Assembly: GCA_963588535.1 (NCBI GenBank)
Contig: CAVAII010000140.1
Location: 1-11,137, forward strand
DNA length: 11,137 bases
Reading direction: 5' to 3'
Source: Scybalousia_A sp963588535
Lineage (GTDB): Bacteria > Bacteroidota > Bacteroidia > Bacteroidales > P3
In this document: positions 1 to 6,346 of the stretch, piece after piece
How positions within the stretch are numbered: the first letter of the stretch is position 1
Layout of the letters: each line of letters opens with the position of its first letter
Position numbers and translations under genes: made by a program
Notes under the pieces: model-generated
Told to the model about the DNA's origin: nothing
What the model saw: only the letters and a program-made list of their open reading frames with translations
The model's database searches: none

Positions 1-56
1 TTATTTTGATGATATTTTGACCTATGGACACAAGTTTGATAATTAGTTTTCTAAGG

Positions 57-98
57 TTATTAATTTTGTCTACAAAGTCATTAATTTTATCAATTAAC
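57..98. repeat. Two 21-bp tandem units, degenerate
   Basis: Positions 57-77 and 78-98 match at 15 of 21 bases, sharing a core TTAATTTT. Flanking 21-bp blocks at 36-56 and 99-119 match only about 11-12 of 21, little above what AT-rich sequence gives by chance. The period equals that of the clearer arrays at 219-302, 4064-4252 and 8406-8476, which is the reason to list it. Confidence 0.4.
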
Positions 99-116
99 TC
101 AATTTTTTAACATTTG

Positions 117-139
117 AAAAATGTTCTATTTTCCCTATC
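117..139 (+). repeat. 23-bp direct repeat, copy 1
   Basis: This copy is identical over 23 bases to 338-360, 221 bp away, with core ATGTTCTATTTTCCCTATC. Both copies are followed a few bases later by a T-run, so similarity extends weakly past the exact match. No gene uses it. It could be the remains of a duplicated element or a dispersed intergenic repeat. Confidence 0.7.
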
Positions 140-218
140 CTCTATTTTTGAGTAAAGGGGACATCACCTCGAAATAGTCATTTTTTACCTTTGTAACTCT
201 TTGATTGATAACGTCTCA

Positions 219-302
219 ATAAAGTGCCGTTTTATCAAAATAAATTGGCAGAATATTCTGATAAAGTGCCACTTTATTTGGATAATCTGGCAGAATATTT
301 TA
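219..302. repeat. Four 21-bp units arranged as two 42-bp repeats with palindrome
   Basis: Four 21-bp units all begin with ATAA: 219-239, 240-260, 261-281 and 282-302. Units 1 and 3 agree at 15 of 21 and units 2 and 4 at 17 of 21, so the higher-order period is 42 bp. Unit 3 starts with a perfect 17-bp palindrome, ATAAAGTG-C-CACTTTAT (261-277). The same spot in unit 1 has two mismatches. In one plus-strand frame the units read as heptads such as DKVPLYL and NKLAEYS, but the surrounding frame shows no gene-like start or family. The array could be a spaced operator pair or a decayed repeat. Confidence 0.65.
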
Positions 303-337
303 GCGTTTTCACTACCCCCCCTAAAATCCTTCCTCTC

Positions 338-360
338 AAAAATGTTCTATTTTCCCTATC
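338..360 (+). repeat. 23-bp direct repeat, copy 2
   Basis: This is the second exact copy of the 23-bp sequence at 117-139. It follows the C-run at 315-321 and precedes a T-run at 365-369. Unlike copy 1 it is not part of a hairpin, so conservation is of the sequence itself and not of a stem-loop. Confidence 0.7.
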
Positions 361-404
361 TGCCTTTTTAGTTTTTCACTTTAATATTCTTTCGTTTACT
401 ATTA

Positions 405-450
405 GTAAAAAAGAAAAAGTAGCGAGCAAAATTATCTGCCGCTACTTTTT
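405..450 (-). terminator. Rho-independent terminator of the RidA gene
   Basis: A perfect 11-bp inverted repeat, AAAAAGTAGCG (414-424) and CGCTACTTTTT (440-450), can be lengthened by an inner GC/GC pair next to a bulge. On the minus strand it lies about 33 bp past the RidA stop codon and is followed by a T-rich run. The plus strand also ends in T5, so it could work in both directions. Confidence 0.85.
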
Positions 451-483
451 AACATATTATGACAAAGTCAATGAAAAGTCTGA

Positions 484-864
484 TTAATTCTTTACTGCAA
501 TTGCCTCTATCTCAACCAAAACACCCTTTGGCAATTTAACAACTGCGAAGGCTGCTCTTGCAGGGAAAGGTTCTTTGAAGTATTGTGCATAGACTTCGTT
601 CATTGCTGCGAAATCGTCCATAGAGTTAAGCAAACAAGTAGTCTTAACTACATCGCCGAAAGTAAAACCAGCCTCTTTAAGGATAGCACCAACATTCTCT
701 AAGGCTTGTTTTGTTTGTGCTGTTATACCCTCAGGAGTCTCTCCGTTAGCAGGGTTAACTGGTATCTGACCAGATATAAACAACATTCCGTTACTTGCTT
801 TGATTGCTTGTGAATAAGGACCTATTGCAGCAGGTGCGTTATTTGTGTGAACTTGTGTATTCAT
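484..864 (-). CDS. ridA: RidA-family reactive enamine/imine deaminase
   Basis: This 126-residue protein has the full length and pattern of the RidA (YjgF/YER057c/UK114) family. These enzymes act in the cytosol, usually as trimers, and hydrolyse reactive enamine/imine products of pyridoxal-phosphate enzymes, such as 2-aminoacrylate, releasing the keto acid and ammonia. Visible signatures are IGPYSQA (14-20, with Tyr17), LFISGQIPV (28-36), the central helix near 50-66, the arginine of FPARAAF (Arg103) that in RidA binds the substrate carboxylate, and the closing VEIEAIAV (117-124, with Glu120). It starts 15 bp after the protease stop. I found no TAnnTTTG element in that gap or the end of the protease gene, so co-transcription is likely although the functions look unrelated. 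It ends at a strong terminator. Family assignment is secure; the exact substrate is not. Confidence 0.92.
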   Translation of the reverse strand: MNTQVHTNNAPAAIGPYSQAIKASNGMLFISGQIPVNPANGETPEGITAQTKQALENVGAILKEAGFTFGDVVKTTCLLNSMDDFAAMNEVYAQYFKEPFPARAAFAVVKLPKGVLVEIEAIAVKN

Positions 865-879
865 TTCTTTTTTAGTTTT

Positions 880-3879
880 TTATTTATTGATGATTAATTT
901 TATTGTCTTTACTTGATTATCACTCATTATCTTGATAATGTAAGTACCCATTGGTTGATTCTCTAAATCTATGGTCTTGTTAGTTAGATCTACATTATTC
1001 ATAGAATAAACTACTTGACCTAATTCATTAACTATGCTGATATTCTCGGCGTTAGTTATATTAGATACGATAGTAAATCTACCCTTTGTAGGGTTTGGCA
1101 TTATCTGAATAGAGGAGTTGTCCGTAACGTCCTCGATAGAAGAAGGATCTACGATAGTTATTTTCTTAACAGCCGTTAATGCAGGTTCGCATACACCAGC
1201 CTGAACTTTTACTTGGAAGTATTTTACACCGGCTTCATCGAAAGTTGTCTTATAAACTGCAAGACCTGCGTTGCCGATAGATATCATATCGTTCTCGCTA
1301 TCTCCCATGTACCAATCAATAATAGATCCTGAGTAATTGCTTAAGGTTAGTTTGACCTCATCGCCAATGTCGTATTTAGATTTAGAAGAAGACAAAGTAC
1401 CTACTTTGGTTTTTGAAACCTCAATAGTAATCTCGTTACTGATATTCTCATATATACCAACAGAATAAGCAATACGACGATAAGAAGTAGTAGAGGTTAG
1501 AGCAGAAGGTTGATAATTCTTCTCATTATTAGTACCTTCGGCATTAGACCAAGAAGAATAACCGCTCTTTTGTTGCCATAGATAAGTAAATTCACCAAAA
1601 CCACCTTCAGCCTCAGAACCTGTCAATTCTTCTGGTGTAGAACCAGAGCAGATTTGTTGAGAACTTGCTATAATATTATTAGTTATAGAAGGGTAAAGAG
1701 TTTGGAAATTCTTAGTTGCATTATCGTAATAAGTACCATAACTATTTGTTAGGAAAGCACGATAATAACAAGTAGTACCTTGTGCTAAACCTTCCAAACT
1801 TACGCTATATGCACCGATAGTATCACCCTCGACTAAGACTTTGAAACAATCTGCAGAGTCAATAGATGGTAATACGCTACTATTATTAACGATATATACA
1901 AATCCTTTCTCAATAAAATCGCCTTGTCCTAAGGATTCTACCGATCCGTTAAGAGTTGCAGAAGTTGAGTCTACATTTGTTGCCTCTTTTGTAAGTACAT
2001 AACCAAGACCAGAAGACGTTTTGGCATGAGCAATATTACCAAAATACATATTACCGCTATTGTCAGTTACAAAGGCTTTGAAATAATATGTAGTACTATT
2101 AGTAAGACCAGTAATAGTTGCGTTGATATTAATAGAATCTGTTAGGTCAGAATCCATAACTACGTTAGTAGTAACGTAAGGGCAATCCTCGTCCAAAGAA
2201 TAAACGAAACCTTTGCTTGCAATAGGGGTGTTATCGTTTTTGTAGATAAGTTTACCGCTAACAGTTAAGGAAGAGGCTTTCTTTTGTGTAGTGCTACTTG
2301 TCTGAACGATAGGAGTAGAAGGATTATATGAGAAAGTCATAACAGAATCGTTAAGATAACCAATATTTGTTATGTTAACAGAATCAACAGTACCACCTTT
2401 AACCAAAGTAGGACTTAGGAAATATGTAATATTCTTAGTTCCAGGGAAAGCAGCAGCGGCTTTGGTAGTACTACTTAAGTTGCCGTCTGCAGGTTCTATA
2501 AACCAACCTCTATCATTAGGGTCAACATTGATTTTGTTAGAACCATAATTTACCCAAGAATTGATTTTGTTCATCTGACCATGATAAATCAAAAGACCTT
2601 CACCAGGAATATAAGCATCAAAACCTTGTTTCTTTCTGTGTTCTATCATAAGAAACTCCGTACCCGAAAGATAAACTTGATAAGCAGTGTCATTAGTACC
2701 AGTAATAGCAGGCAAACGCAAAGAATCCATTGTTCCACCAAGCATAATAACGGTATCAATCCAACCAACAAGGTTCTTTTGCATAGCAGACCATAAACAA
2801 GGAGAATTAGAGTTATTGTTATAAGATCCTTCGCACATAACGCTCCAAGAACCTACTGTAACACTTGTACCATTAGTCTCTTCGTAGTCTGTATCGTACT
2901 CATCAGGAAGACCTAAAGCGTGACCAAACTCATGACAGAATGTTCCGATAGTTTGATCTGGCTTTTCAGCAGAGCAAGTATAACGATTGATTTTTACACC
3001 ATTGTAAAGAGTAGTCATTTGTGCTTCACTGGAATGAGGCCATATCTCATCCTCGTTACCAGTAGAAGACTCAGGAGTACCTGCATAGATAATAGCCACG
3101 TCATCTACGATACCATCGCCATCATTGTCGTATTGAGAGAAATTAACCTGTGAGGCAGCCTTTTGAATAGTGTGTTCAACAAAGGCTTTGGTGTTCTTAT
3201 CCTTATATGTATAAGAAGTGCCGCCGTAAGATACTGTCTCGTGACCACCATAATACGCCATAGAGTTAGGAAGTGTAACAGGACCAACAACATCTATTTG
3301 CAAATCCAAATTACCATGGGAATTAGTGTAGAAATATTGATGAATAGATCCCGTACCATTATAATTGTCTTGCATACACATATTCTCGAAGACTGATTTA
3401 TCGGTAGTAAAAGACAAATCTGAGAAATTAACCAAGATAACTAATAATTTGGTAGAACCACCATTAGCAGGGAAACGACCTTGTGAGTATTTTGTCTGCA
3501 ATTTGGATGATAATAATTTGTCAAAGATTTGTTTTTGTGCAGTAGAATATCTAAGATTTTTCTCTACTGTTGTCAAAAACTTAGTATCTTGAATACTTCT
3601 TTGATTAGGGTTAGCGGCTAAGACATTAGATGCTACCATATAGCCCATGTTGTTTTTCATAGCATAGACCCAATTACCGTCTGTGTCTTTCAATAGAGTA
3701 TAGCCGTCTTCGGTTACTGCCCAACTTAGTTTCTCATCACCTTTTAGATAGAAGGTTAGAGATTTGCCGTTAGACTGAGTAATAGTTATCGGCTTAGGAT
3801 CGGCAGGTACTGCGTAAGTTATATTACTCAAAACAAGTACTGCCATTAGCATTAACGCTTTTAACAATGTTTTTTTCAT
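880..3879 (-). CDS. Secreted M6-family metalloprotease with T9SS sorting domain
   Basis: This 999-residue protein has a signal peptide (1-23, ending NITYA). The following segment (24-90) resembles the usual N-terminal region of secreted M6 (immune inhibitor A-like) proteases. The zinc site is HEFGHALGLPD (316-326): His316 and His320 bind zinc, Glu317 is the catalytic base, and Asp326 follows in the family position. A calcium-loop-like DNDGDGIVDD lies at 251-260. After the catalytic domain come two fibronectin-like modules (roughly 520-730, each with a KGFVY motif and a TTYYF- or TTCYY-type strand) and an Ig/PKD-like module (about 735-840, YLWQQ and TSYRRIAYS). The C-terminus (about 920-999) is a type A T9SS sorting domain with PNPTKG near 928, GTYIIKI and a final KLIINK. 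It probably crosses the outer membrane by T9SS and is released or anchored at the surface. A promoter-like element lies 63 bp upstream. The substrate is unknown. Confidence 0.9.
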   Translation of the reverse strand: MKKTLLKALMLMAVLVLSNITYAVPADPKPITITQSNGKSLTFYLKGDEKLSWAVTEDGYTLLKDTDGNWVYAMKNNMGYMVASNVLAANPNQRSIQDTKFLTTVEKNLRYSTAQKQIFDKLLSSKLQTKYSQGRFPANGGSTKLLVILVNFSDLSFTTDKSVFENMCMQDNYNGTGSIHQYFYTNSHGNLDLQIDVVGPVTLPNSMAYYGGHETVSYGGTSYTYKDKNTKAFVEHTIQKAASQVNFSQYDNDGDGIVDDVAIIYAGTPESSTGNEDEIWPHSSEAQMTTLYNGVKINRYTCSAEKPDQTIGTFCHEFGHALGLPDEYDTDYEETNGTSVTVGSWSVMCEGSYNNNSNSPCLWSAMQKNLVGWIDTVIMLGGTMDSLRLPAITGTNDTAYQVYLSGTEFLMIEHRKKQGFDAYIPGEGLLIYHGQMNKINSWVNYGSNKINVDPNDRGWFIEPADGNLSSTTKAAAAFPGTKNITYFLSPTLVKGGTVDSVNITNIGYLNDSVMTFSYNPSTPIVQTSSTTQKKASSLTVSGKLIYKNDNTPIASKGFVYSLDEDCPYVTTNVVMDSDLTDSININATITGLTNSTTYYFKAFVTDNSGNMYFGNIAHAKTSSGLGYVLTKEATNVDSTSATLNGSVESLGQGDFIEKGFVYIVNNSSVLPSIDSADCFKVLVEGDTIGAYSVSLEGLAQGTTCYYRAFLTNSYGTYYDNATKNFQTLYPSITNNIIASSQQICSGSTPEELTGSEAEGGFGEFTYLWQQKSGYSSWSNAEGTNNEKNYQPSALTSTTSYRRIAYSVGIYENISNEITIEVSKTKVGTLSSSKSKYDIGDEVKLTLSNYSGSIIDWYMGDSENDMISIGNAGLAVYKTTFDEAGVKYFQVKVQAGVCEPALTAVKKITIVDPSSIEDVTDNSSIQIMPNPTKGRFTIVSNITNAENISIVNELGQVVYSMNNVDLTNKTIDLENQPMGTYIIKIMSDNQVKTIKLIINK

Positions 3880-3941
3880 CTTTATTATATCTTTTTATAT
3901 TATTTTCGAAAACAATCCACACTATAACGAAATTTTTCTAA

Positions 3942-3949
3942 CAAAATTA
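3942..3949 (-). promoter_or_regulatory. Probable -7 promoter element of the protease gene
   Basis: The minus strand reads TAATTTTG, a full match to the Bacteroidota -7 consensus TAnnTTTG. It lies 63 bp upstream of the protease start, giving a leader of roughly 55 nt. No clear -33 TTTG is seen at the usual distance. Confidence 0.55.
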
Positions 3950-4042
3950 TATCAAAACCTTCCACTAAGAGAAAATTTTGAAATTCTTGTTTTCTTTATT
4001 TTCTTTTTCTGTTATTGTCTTAGGACAAAATTGCACCTTTTT

Positions 4043-4252
4043 ATAATAGTATTAGGAGTAGAGAAAATAGTTAGTGAAGTCGTTAAAATAGTTACTGAAG
4101 TTATCAAAATAGTTACTGAAGTTATCAAAATAGTTACTGAAGTTATTAAAATAGTTACTGAAGTTATCAAATTATTTACTGATTTTATCAAAATATTATT
4201 TGATATTATTTGAATAATATTAGACTTTATCAAAATATTATTTGATATTATT
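4043..4252. repeat. 21-bp tandem repeat array (nine clear units)
   Basis: Nine in-phase 21-bp units fill 4064-4252, with a degenerate tenth at 4043-4063 (12 of 21). Units 2, 3 and 5 are identical (AAAATAGTTACTGAAGTTATC in rotated form) and unit 4 differs by one base. Units 6-9 drift to a second type in which units 7 and 9 are identical, creating an exact 28-bp direct repeat at 4184-4211 and 4226-4253. Identical copies in the core and degenerate ones at the edges suggest slippage or unequal exchange. Both strands are open through the core because 21 is a multiple of 3, giving heptads such as KIVTEVI, but stop codons appear in units 8-9. Positions 3880-4042 otherwise hold only the protease promoter. 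Confidence 0.9.
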
Positions 4253-4257
4253 TTTAT

Positions 4258-4289
4258 GGTTACTAAACACTATTATTTATTAAGTAACC
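4258..4289 (-). terminator. Possible weak terminator downstream of the FISUMP gene
   Basis: Arms GGTTACT (4258-4264) and AGTAACC (4283-4289) enclose an 18-nt loop, 25 bp beyond the FISUMP stop on the minus strand, and are followed by an A/T-rich tract rather than a clean T-run. It is the only hairpin between that gene and the repeat array. The long loop makes it doubtful. Confidence 0.3.
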
Positions 4290-4314
4290 TACTTATCAAA
4301 ATGTAAGAAAAAGG

Positions 4315-5046
4315 TTAATCATTTTGGCTGCGTAAGCATCTAACACTACGACCAAAAGCACGGAAACCATATATAGTTACATTGGTAGTTATCTCGCCTT
4401 TGTTGAAATCAATTCCGCCCGACATACCTTTGCTTTTTACATCGCCAGCCCAATAGAATCCTCGCATACCTTGATATTGGAAGTTGCCAGTATAAGCACT
4501 TCTTAAGCCAGCACAAGGCAAAGTCAAGGTACCATCACCAAAGGAAATATAATAAGAACCAGTCGAGGTAGGTTTTATCTCATATCCTAAGTTTGCAACG
4601 GCTTTCCATTCCCTCTCTGTTGGCAAACGGTAGCCGCAAGGGCAAGGATTGTTGGTCTGATCCTTATCACTCCAAAGATTATCGTTAGGGTAGACTATCC
4701 AATCATTAGCACGAGAAGAATCTACTATGAAATCATGTCCTGCTTTGGTGAAGTTAGGTGATATAGTGTTAGTTGTGTCGGATATTCTCTTCTCATGGCC
4801 GTCAGTTTTTCTACCCCACTGATACAAATCTCCCCAACTATCAGACGAAGATACGTCATTACTTAAAGCACCAAGGTTACGATCCAAAAATATCAACACA
4901 CCTTCCGAAGTTTGTATAGGGGCAAGTTCATAATATACGAATTTGCCGTTCTCGGTTATGATAGGCTTAGAAAAACCTGCGTCATATTGAGCGTAAGTGC
5001 TAACTGCGATAAGCATAGATGAAAGGATAAACGAAAAAAATCTCAT
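4315..5046 (-). CDS. FISUMP-domain exported protein
   Basis: I start this gene at 5046, giving 243 residues. A strong AAGGAG lies 9 nt upstream, and the protein then begins directly with a signal peptide (MRFFSFILSSMLIAVSTYA, cut before Gln20). An upstream ATG at 5067 would place that SD inside the gene and put seven extra residues before the signal peptide. The body matches the Fibrobacter succinogenes major paralogous (FISUMP) domain: DRNLGA (55-60), GDLYQWGR (72-79), CPCGYRLPTEREW (135-147) and the end motif GFRAFGRSVRCLR (227-239). These domains occur in exported proteins of Bacteroidota and Fibrobacteres; their function is unknown. There is no lipobox and no T9SS sorting domain, so it is probably periplasmic or held at the outer membrane. 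It lies 24 bp behind the beta-barrel gene and is probably co-transcribed with it. Confidence 0.82.
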   Translation of the reverse strand: MRFFSFILSSMLIAVSTYAQYDAGFSKPIITENGKFVYYELAPIQTSEGVLIFLDRNLGALSNDVSSSDSWGDLYQWGRKTDGHEKRISDTTNTISPNFTKAGHDFIVDSSRANDWIVYPNDNLWSDKDQTNNPCPCGYRLPTEREWKAVANLGYEIKPTSTGSYYISFGDGTLTLPCAGLRSAYTGNFQYQGMRGFYWAGDVKSKGMSGGIDFNKGEITTNVTIYGFRAFGRSVRCLRSQND

Positions 5047-5055
5047 TGAACAAAT

Positions 5056-5061
5056 CTCCTT
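5056..5061 (-). promoter_or_regulatory. Strong Shine-Dalgarno site that sets the FISUMP start
   Basis: The minus strand reads AAGGAG followed by 9 nt and then the ATG at 5046. Strong SD sites are uncommon in this window (only purD has a comparable one), so this is good evidence for choosing the downstream ATG. Confidence 0.65.
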
Positions 5062-5070
5062 TTTCATATA

Positions 5071-6279
5071 TTAATTTAATTGTTTGAATTGTTTTATCTT
5101 AAAATTGTTTTTTGCTGTCAGAACAAAGCCAAGACCAAAAGATAATCCCTTAGTCTCTGTTTCGATAGAGTTGTTATCGTCTAATTTGTAGAAAAACTCG
5201 CTAACAATGGACAAGTCATATAGTTGTTTAGAGTTAGTATTGTTTCTATTTAAGTTAATAGAGTAGTCGAAAGCGAAATAAATCATTTGATTATGCGGAT
5301 AAGTAATATTTCTATCCCTTTGAGCAAGATTAGAAAAGAAGTTAGTGCCGTAGAAGGTTATCATGTTTTTGCTATCATAATAACCAAGAGTAGTATTTAT
5401 CTTCTTGTTTTGGAATTGTATGTAAGGGAAGAAAGCATAACCGTTGTCAAGTGGAAGAGTAGAGTTTTTCATATCCTTAGAAAACAAATAGTCGAAGTGA
5501 AATGATAGAGTGTTGCCTACTTTGAATAGATTATTAATAGCAAAACTAACACCCACATTACCATTAGCCCAATGGTCTAAGACAGAGGTAGAAATAGTGT
5601 CCAGTTCTCCGCCATTATGATGCCAAATAAAAGAATAATCAAGGGATAATAAATACTTATTCAAAGGATTAGTGTTTATCTTGCCTGCAGTACCGAAATC
5701 AAAACTTTCTCTATCGATATCGTTAAAGAAATTGAAGTTCTGCCAATTAATCCAAGCATCATTAGTCCAATATTTGCTCTTATAGATTAGTTGCAAACCT
5801 TCTTCGCCGTCAGAAGAATAAACAAGTTCTCTATTATATAAAGGTACGGGAAGGAAATGTGAGTAAGTAGTTAGAAGGTTACCGATAATAAAATGGAGAT
5901 TATTGTTTATCTGATAGTTGAATCTAAAGAAAGGTTTCCAATGTAATTGTTTCTGCGTATTAATATCGGTATAATAAGGAACAGATATGAAATCCTCTTG
6001 ACCATATTCGTTCGCACCCCAGTACCTTAACATACTAACTCCAACACTAATAGAGAAATTGTCGTAAGGTTGGTATTCGAGGTTAGGAGTAAGGCGAACA
6101 CCTCCGAGAGTATAGCCGTAAGCGATTTTTCTTTTGTATTCGTTGTTCTTAAAGAAAGCATTTGTTGGGACGTTAATAGATAAGGTATTGCTATAATCTT
6201 CTCTAATGTACTCTTCTTGTGCATTTAACGAGAGAAAGACAATAGACAACAAAATAAATATTAACGTTACTCTCCTCAT
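5071..6279 (-). CDS. Putative outer-membrane beta-barrel protein
   Basis: This 402-residue protein does not belong to a family I can name. Residues 1-20 form a clear signal peptide (MRR, a hydrophobic stretch, then SLNA before Gln21). The rest is rich in Tyr, Phe, Trp and Asn, with alternating polar/aromatic strands separated by polar turns, as in an outer-membrane beta-barrel; examples are FSISVGVSMLRYWG (about 76-89), LLSLDYSFIWHH and NTLSFHFDYLF. There is no TonB box, plug domain or T9SS tail. The last residues (FKIKQFKQLN) lack the terminal aromatic typical of many BamA clients, although the strand GLSFGLGFVLTA just before them could be the last one. The FISUMP gene follows 24 bp later, suggesting a barrel plus partner pair. 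No -7 element is visible upstream, and the mutA terminator ends about 12 bp before the start codon. Confidence 0.65.
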   Translation of the reverse strand: MRRVTLIFILLSIVFLSLNAQEEYIREDYSNTLSINVPTNAFFKNNEYKRKIAYGYTLGGVRLTPNLEYQPYDNFSISVGVSMLRYWGANEYGQEDFISVPYYTDINTQKQLHWKPFFRFNYQINNNLHFIIGNLLTTYSHFLPVPLYNRELVYSSDGEEGLQLIYKSKYWTNDAWINWQNFNFFNDIDRESFDFGTAGKINTNPLNKYLLSLDYSFIWHHNGGELDTISTSVLDHWANGNVGVSFAINNLFKVGNTLSFHFDYLFSKDMKNSTLPLDNGYAFFPYIQFQNKKINTTLGYYDSKNMITFYGTNFFSNLAQRDRNITYPHNQMIYFAFDYSINLNRNNTNSKQLYDLSIVSEFFYKLDDNNSIETETKGLSFGLGFVLTAKNNFKIKQFKQLN

Positions 6280-6290
6280 TTGGTTATTCT

Positions 6291-6322
6291 CAAAAAAGAG
6301 AAGTCCGACTAATCGGACTTCT
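6291..6322 (-). terminator. Strong rho-independent terminator after mutA
   Basis: A perfect 10-bp stem, AGAAGTCCGA (6299-6308) and TCGGACTTCT (6313-6322), has a 4-nt loop. On the minus strand it is followed at once by CTTTTTTG. It begins 24 bp past the mutA stop and ends about 12 bp before the start codon of the beta-barrel gene, so it separates the two genes unless read through. Confidence 0.92.
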
Positions 6323-6346
6323 GTGGTTATGGTCTATCGATATAAA

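Larger units (their letters stand above)
1..483. other. Gene-free AT-rich intergenic region with short repeats
   Basis: I find no credible gene here. The stretch holds weak 21-bp periodicity (best pair 57-77 and 78-98, 15 of 21 identical), a 23-bp exact direct repeat (117-139 and 338-360), four 21-bp units at 219-302, a run of seven C at 315-321, and the terminator of the gene to the right. A small hairpin, AACATTT/AAATGTT (109-125, 3-nt loop), lacks a good T-run and overlaps the first copy of the direct repeat. An 87-codon GTG-started frame at 224-487 runs through repeats and terminator and looks like chance. A gene ending just left of the window cannot be excluded. Confidence 0.6.

Noticed and set aside
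109..125. AACATTT/AAATGTT hairpin as a terminator
   Set aside because: It has a short AT stem and no proper T-run, and the second copy of the overlapping direct repeat lacks the partner arm.
224..487. 87-codon plus-strand frame with heptads of DKVPLYL type
   Set aside because: It has a GTG start with no SD, crosses repeats and the terminator, overlaps the RidA end, and its second half is low-complexity. The heptads follow automatically from the 21-bp DNA repeat.
4012..4233. Open frames on both strands through the 21-bp array (heptads KIVTEVI on plus, ITSVTIL on minus)
   Set aside because: A repeat unit whose length is a multiple of three and lacks stops stays open on both strands. There is no SD or promoter, the plus frame needs a TTG start, and the flanking units contain stops.
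4064..4252. CRISPR array
   Set aside because: The 21-bp units follow each other directly, without unique spacers, and no cas gene is present.
5047..5067. Upstream ATG of the FISUMP gene
   Set aside because: It would put the strong AAGGAG site inside the coding sequence and place seven residues ahead of a standard signal peptide.
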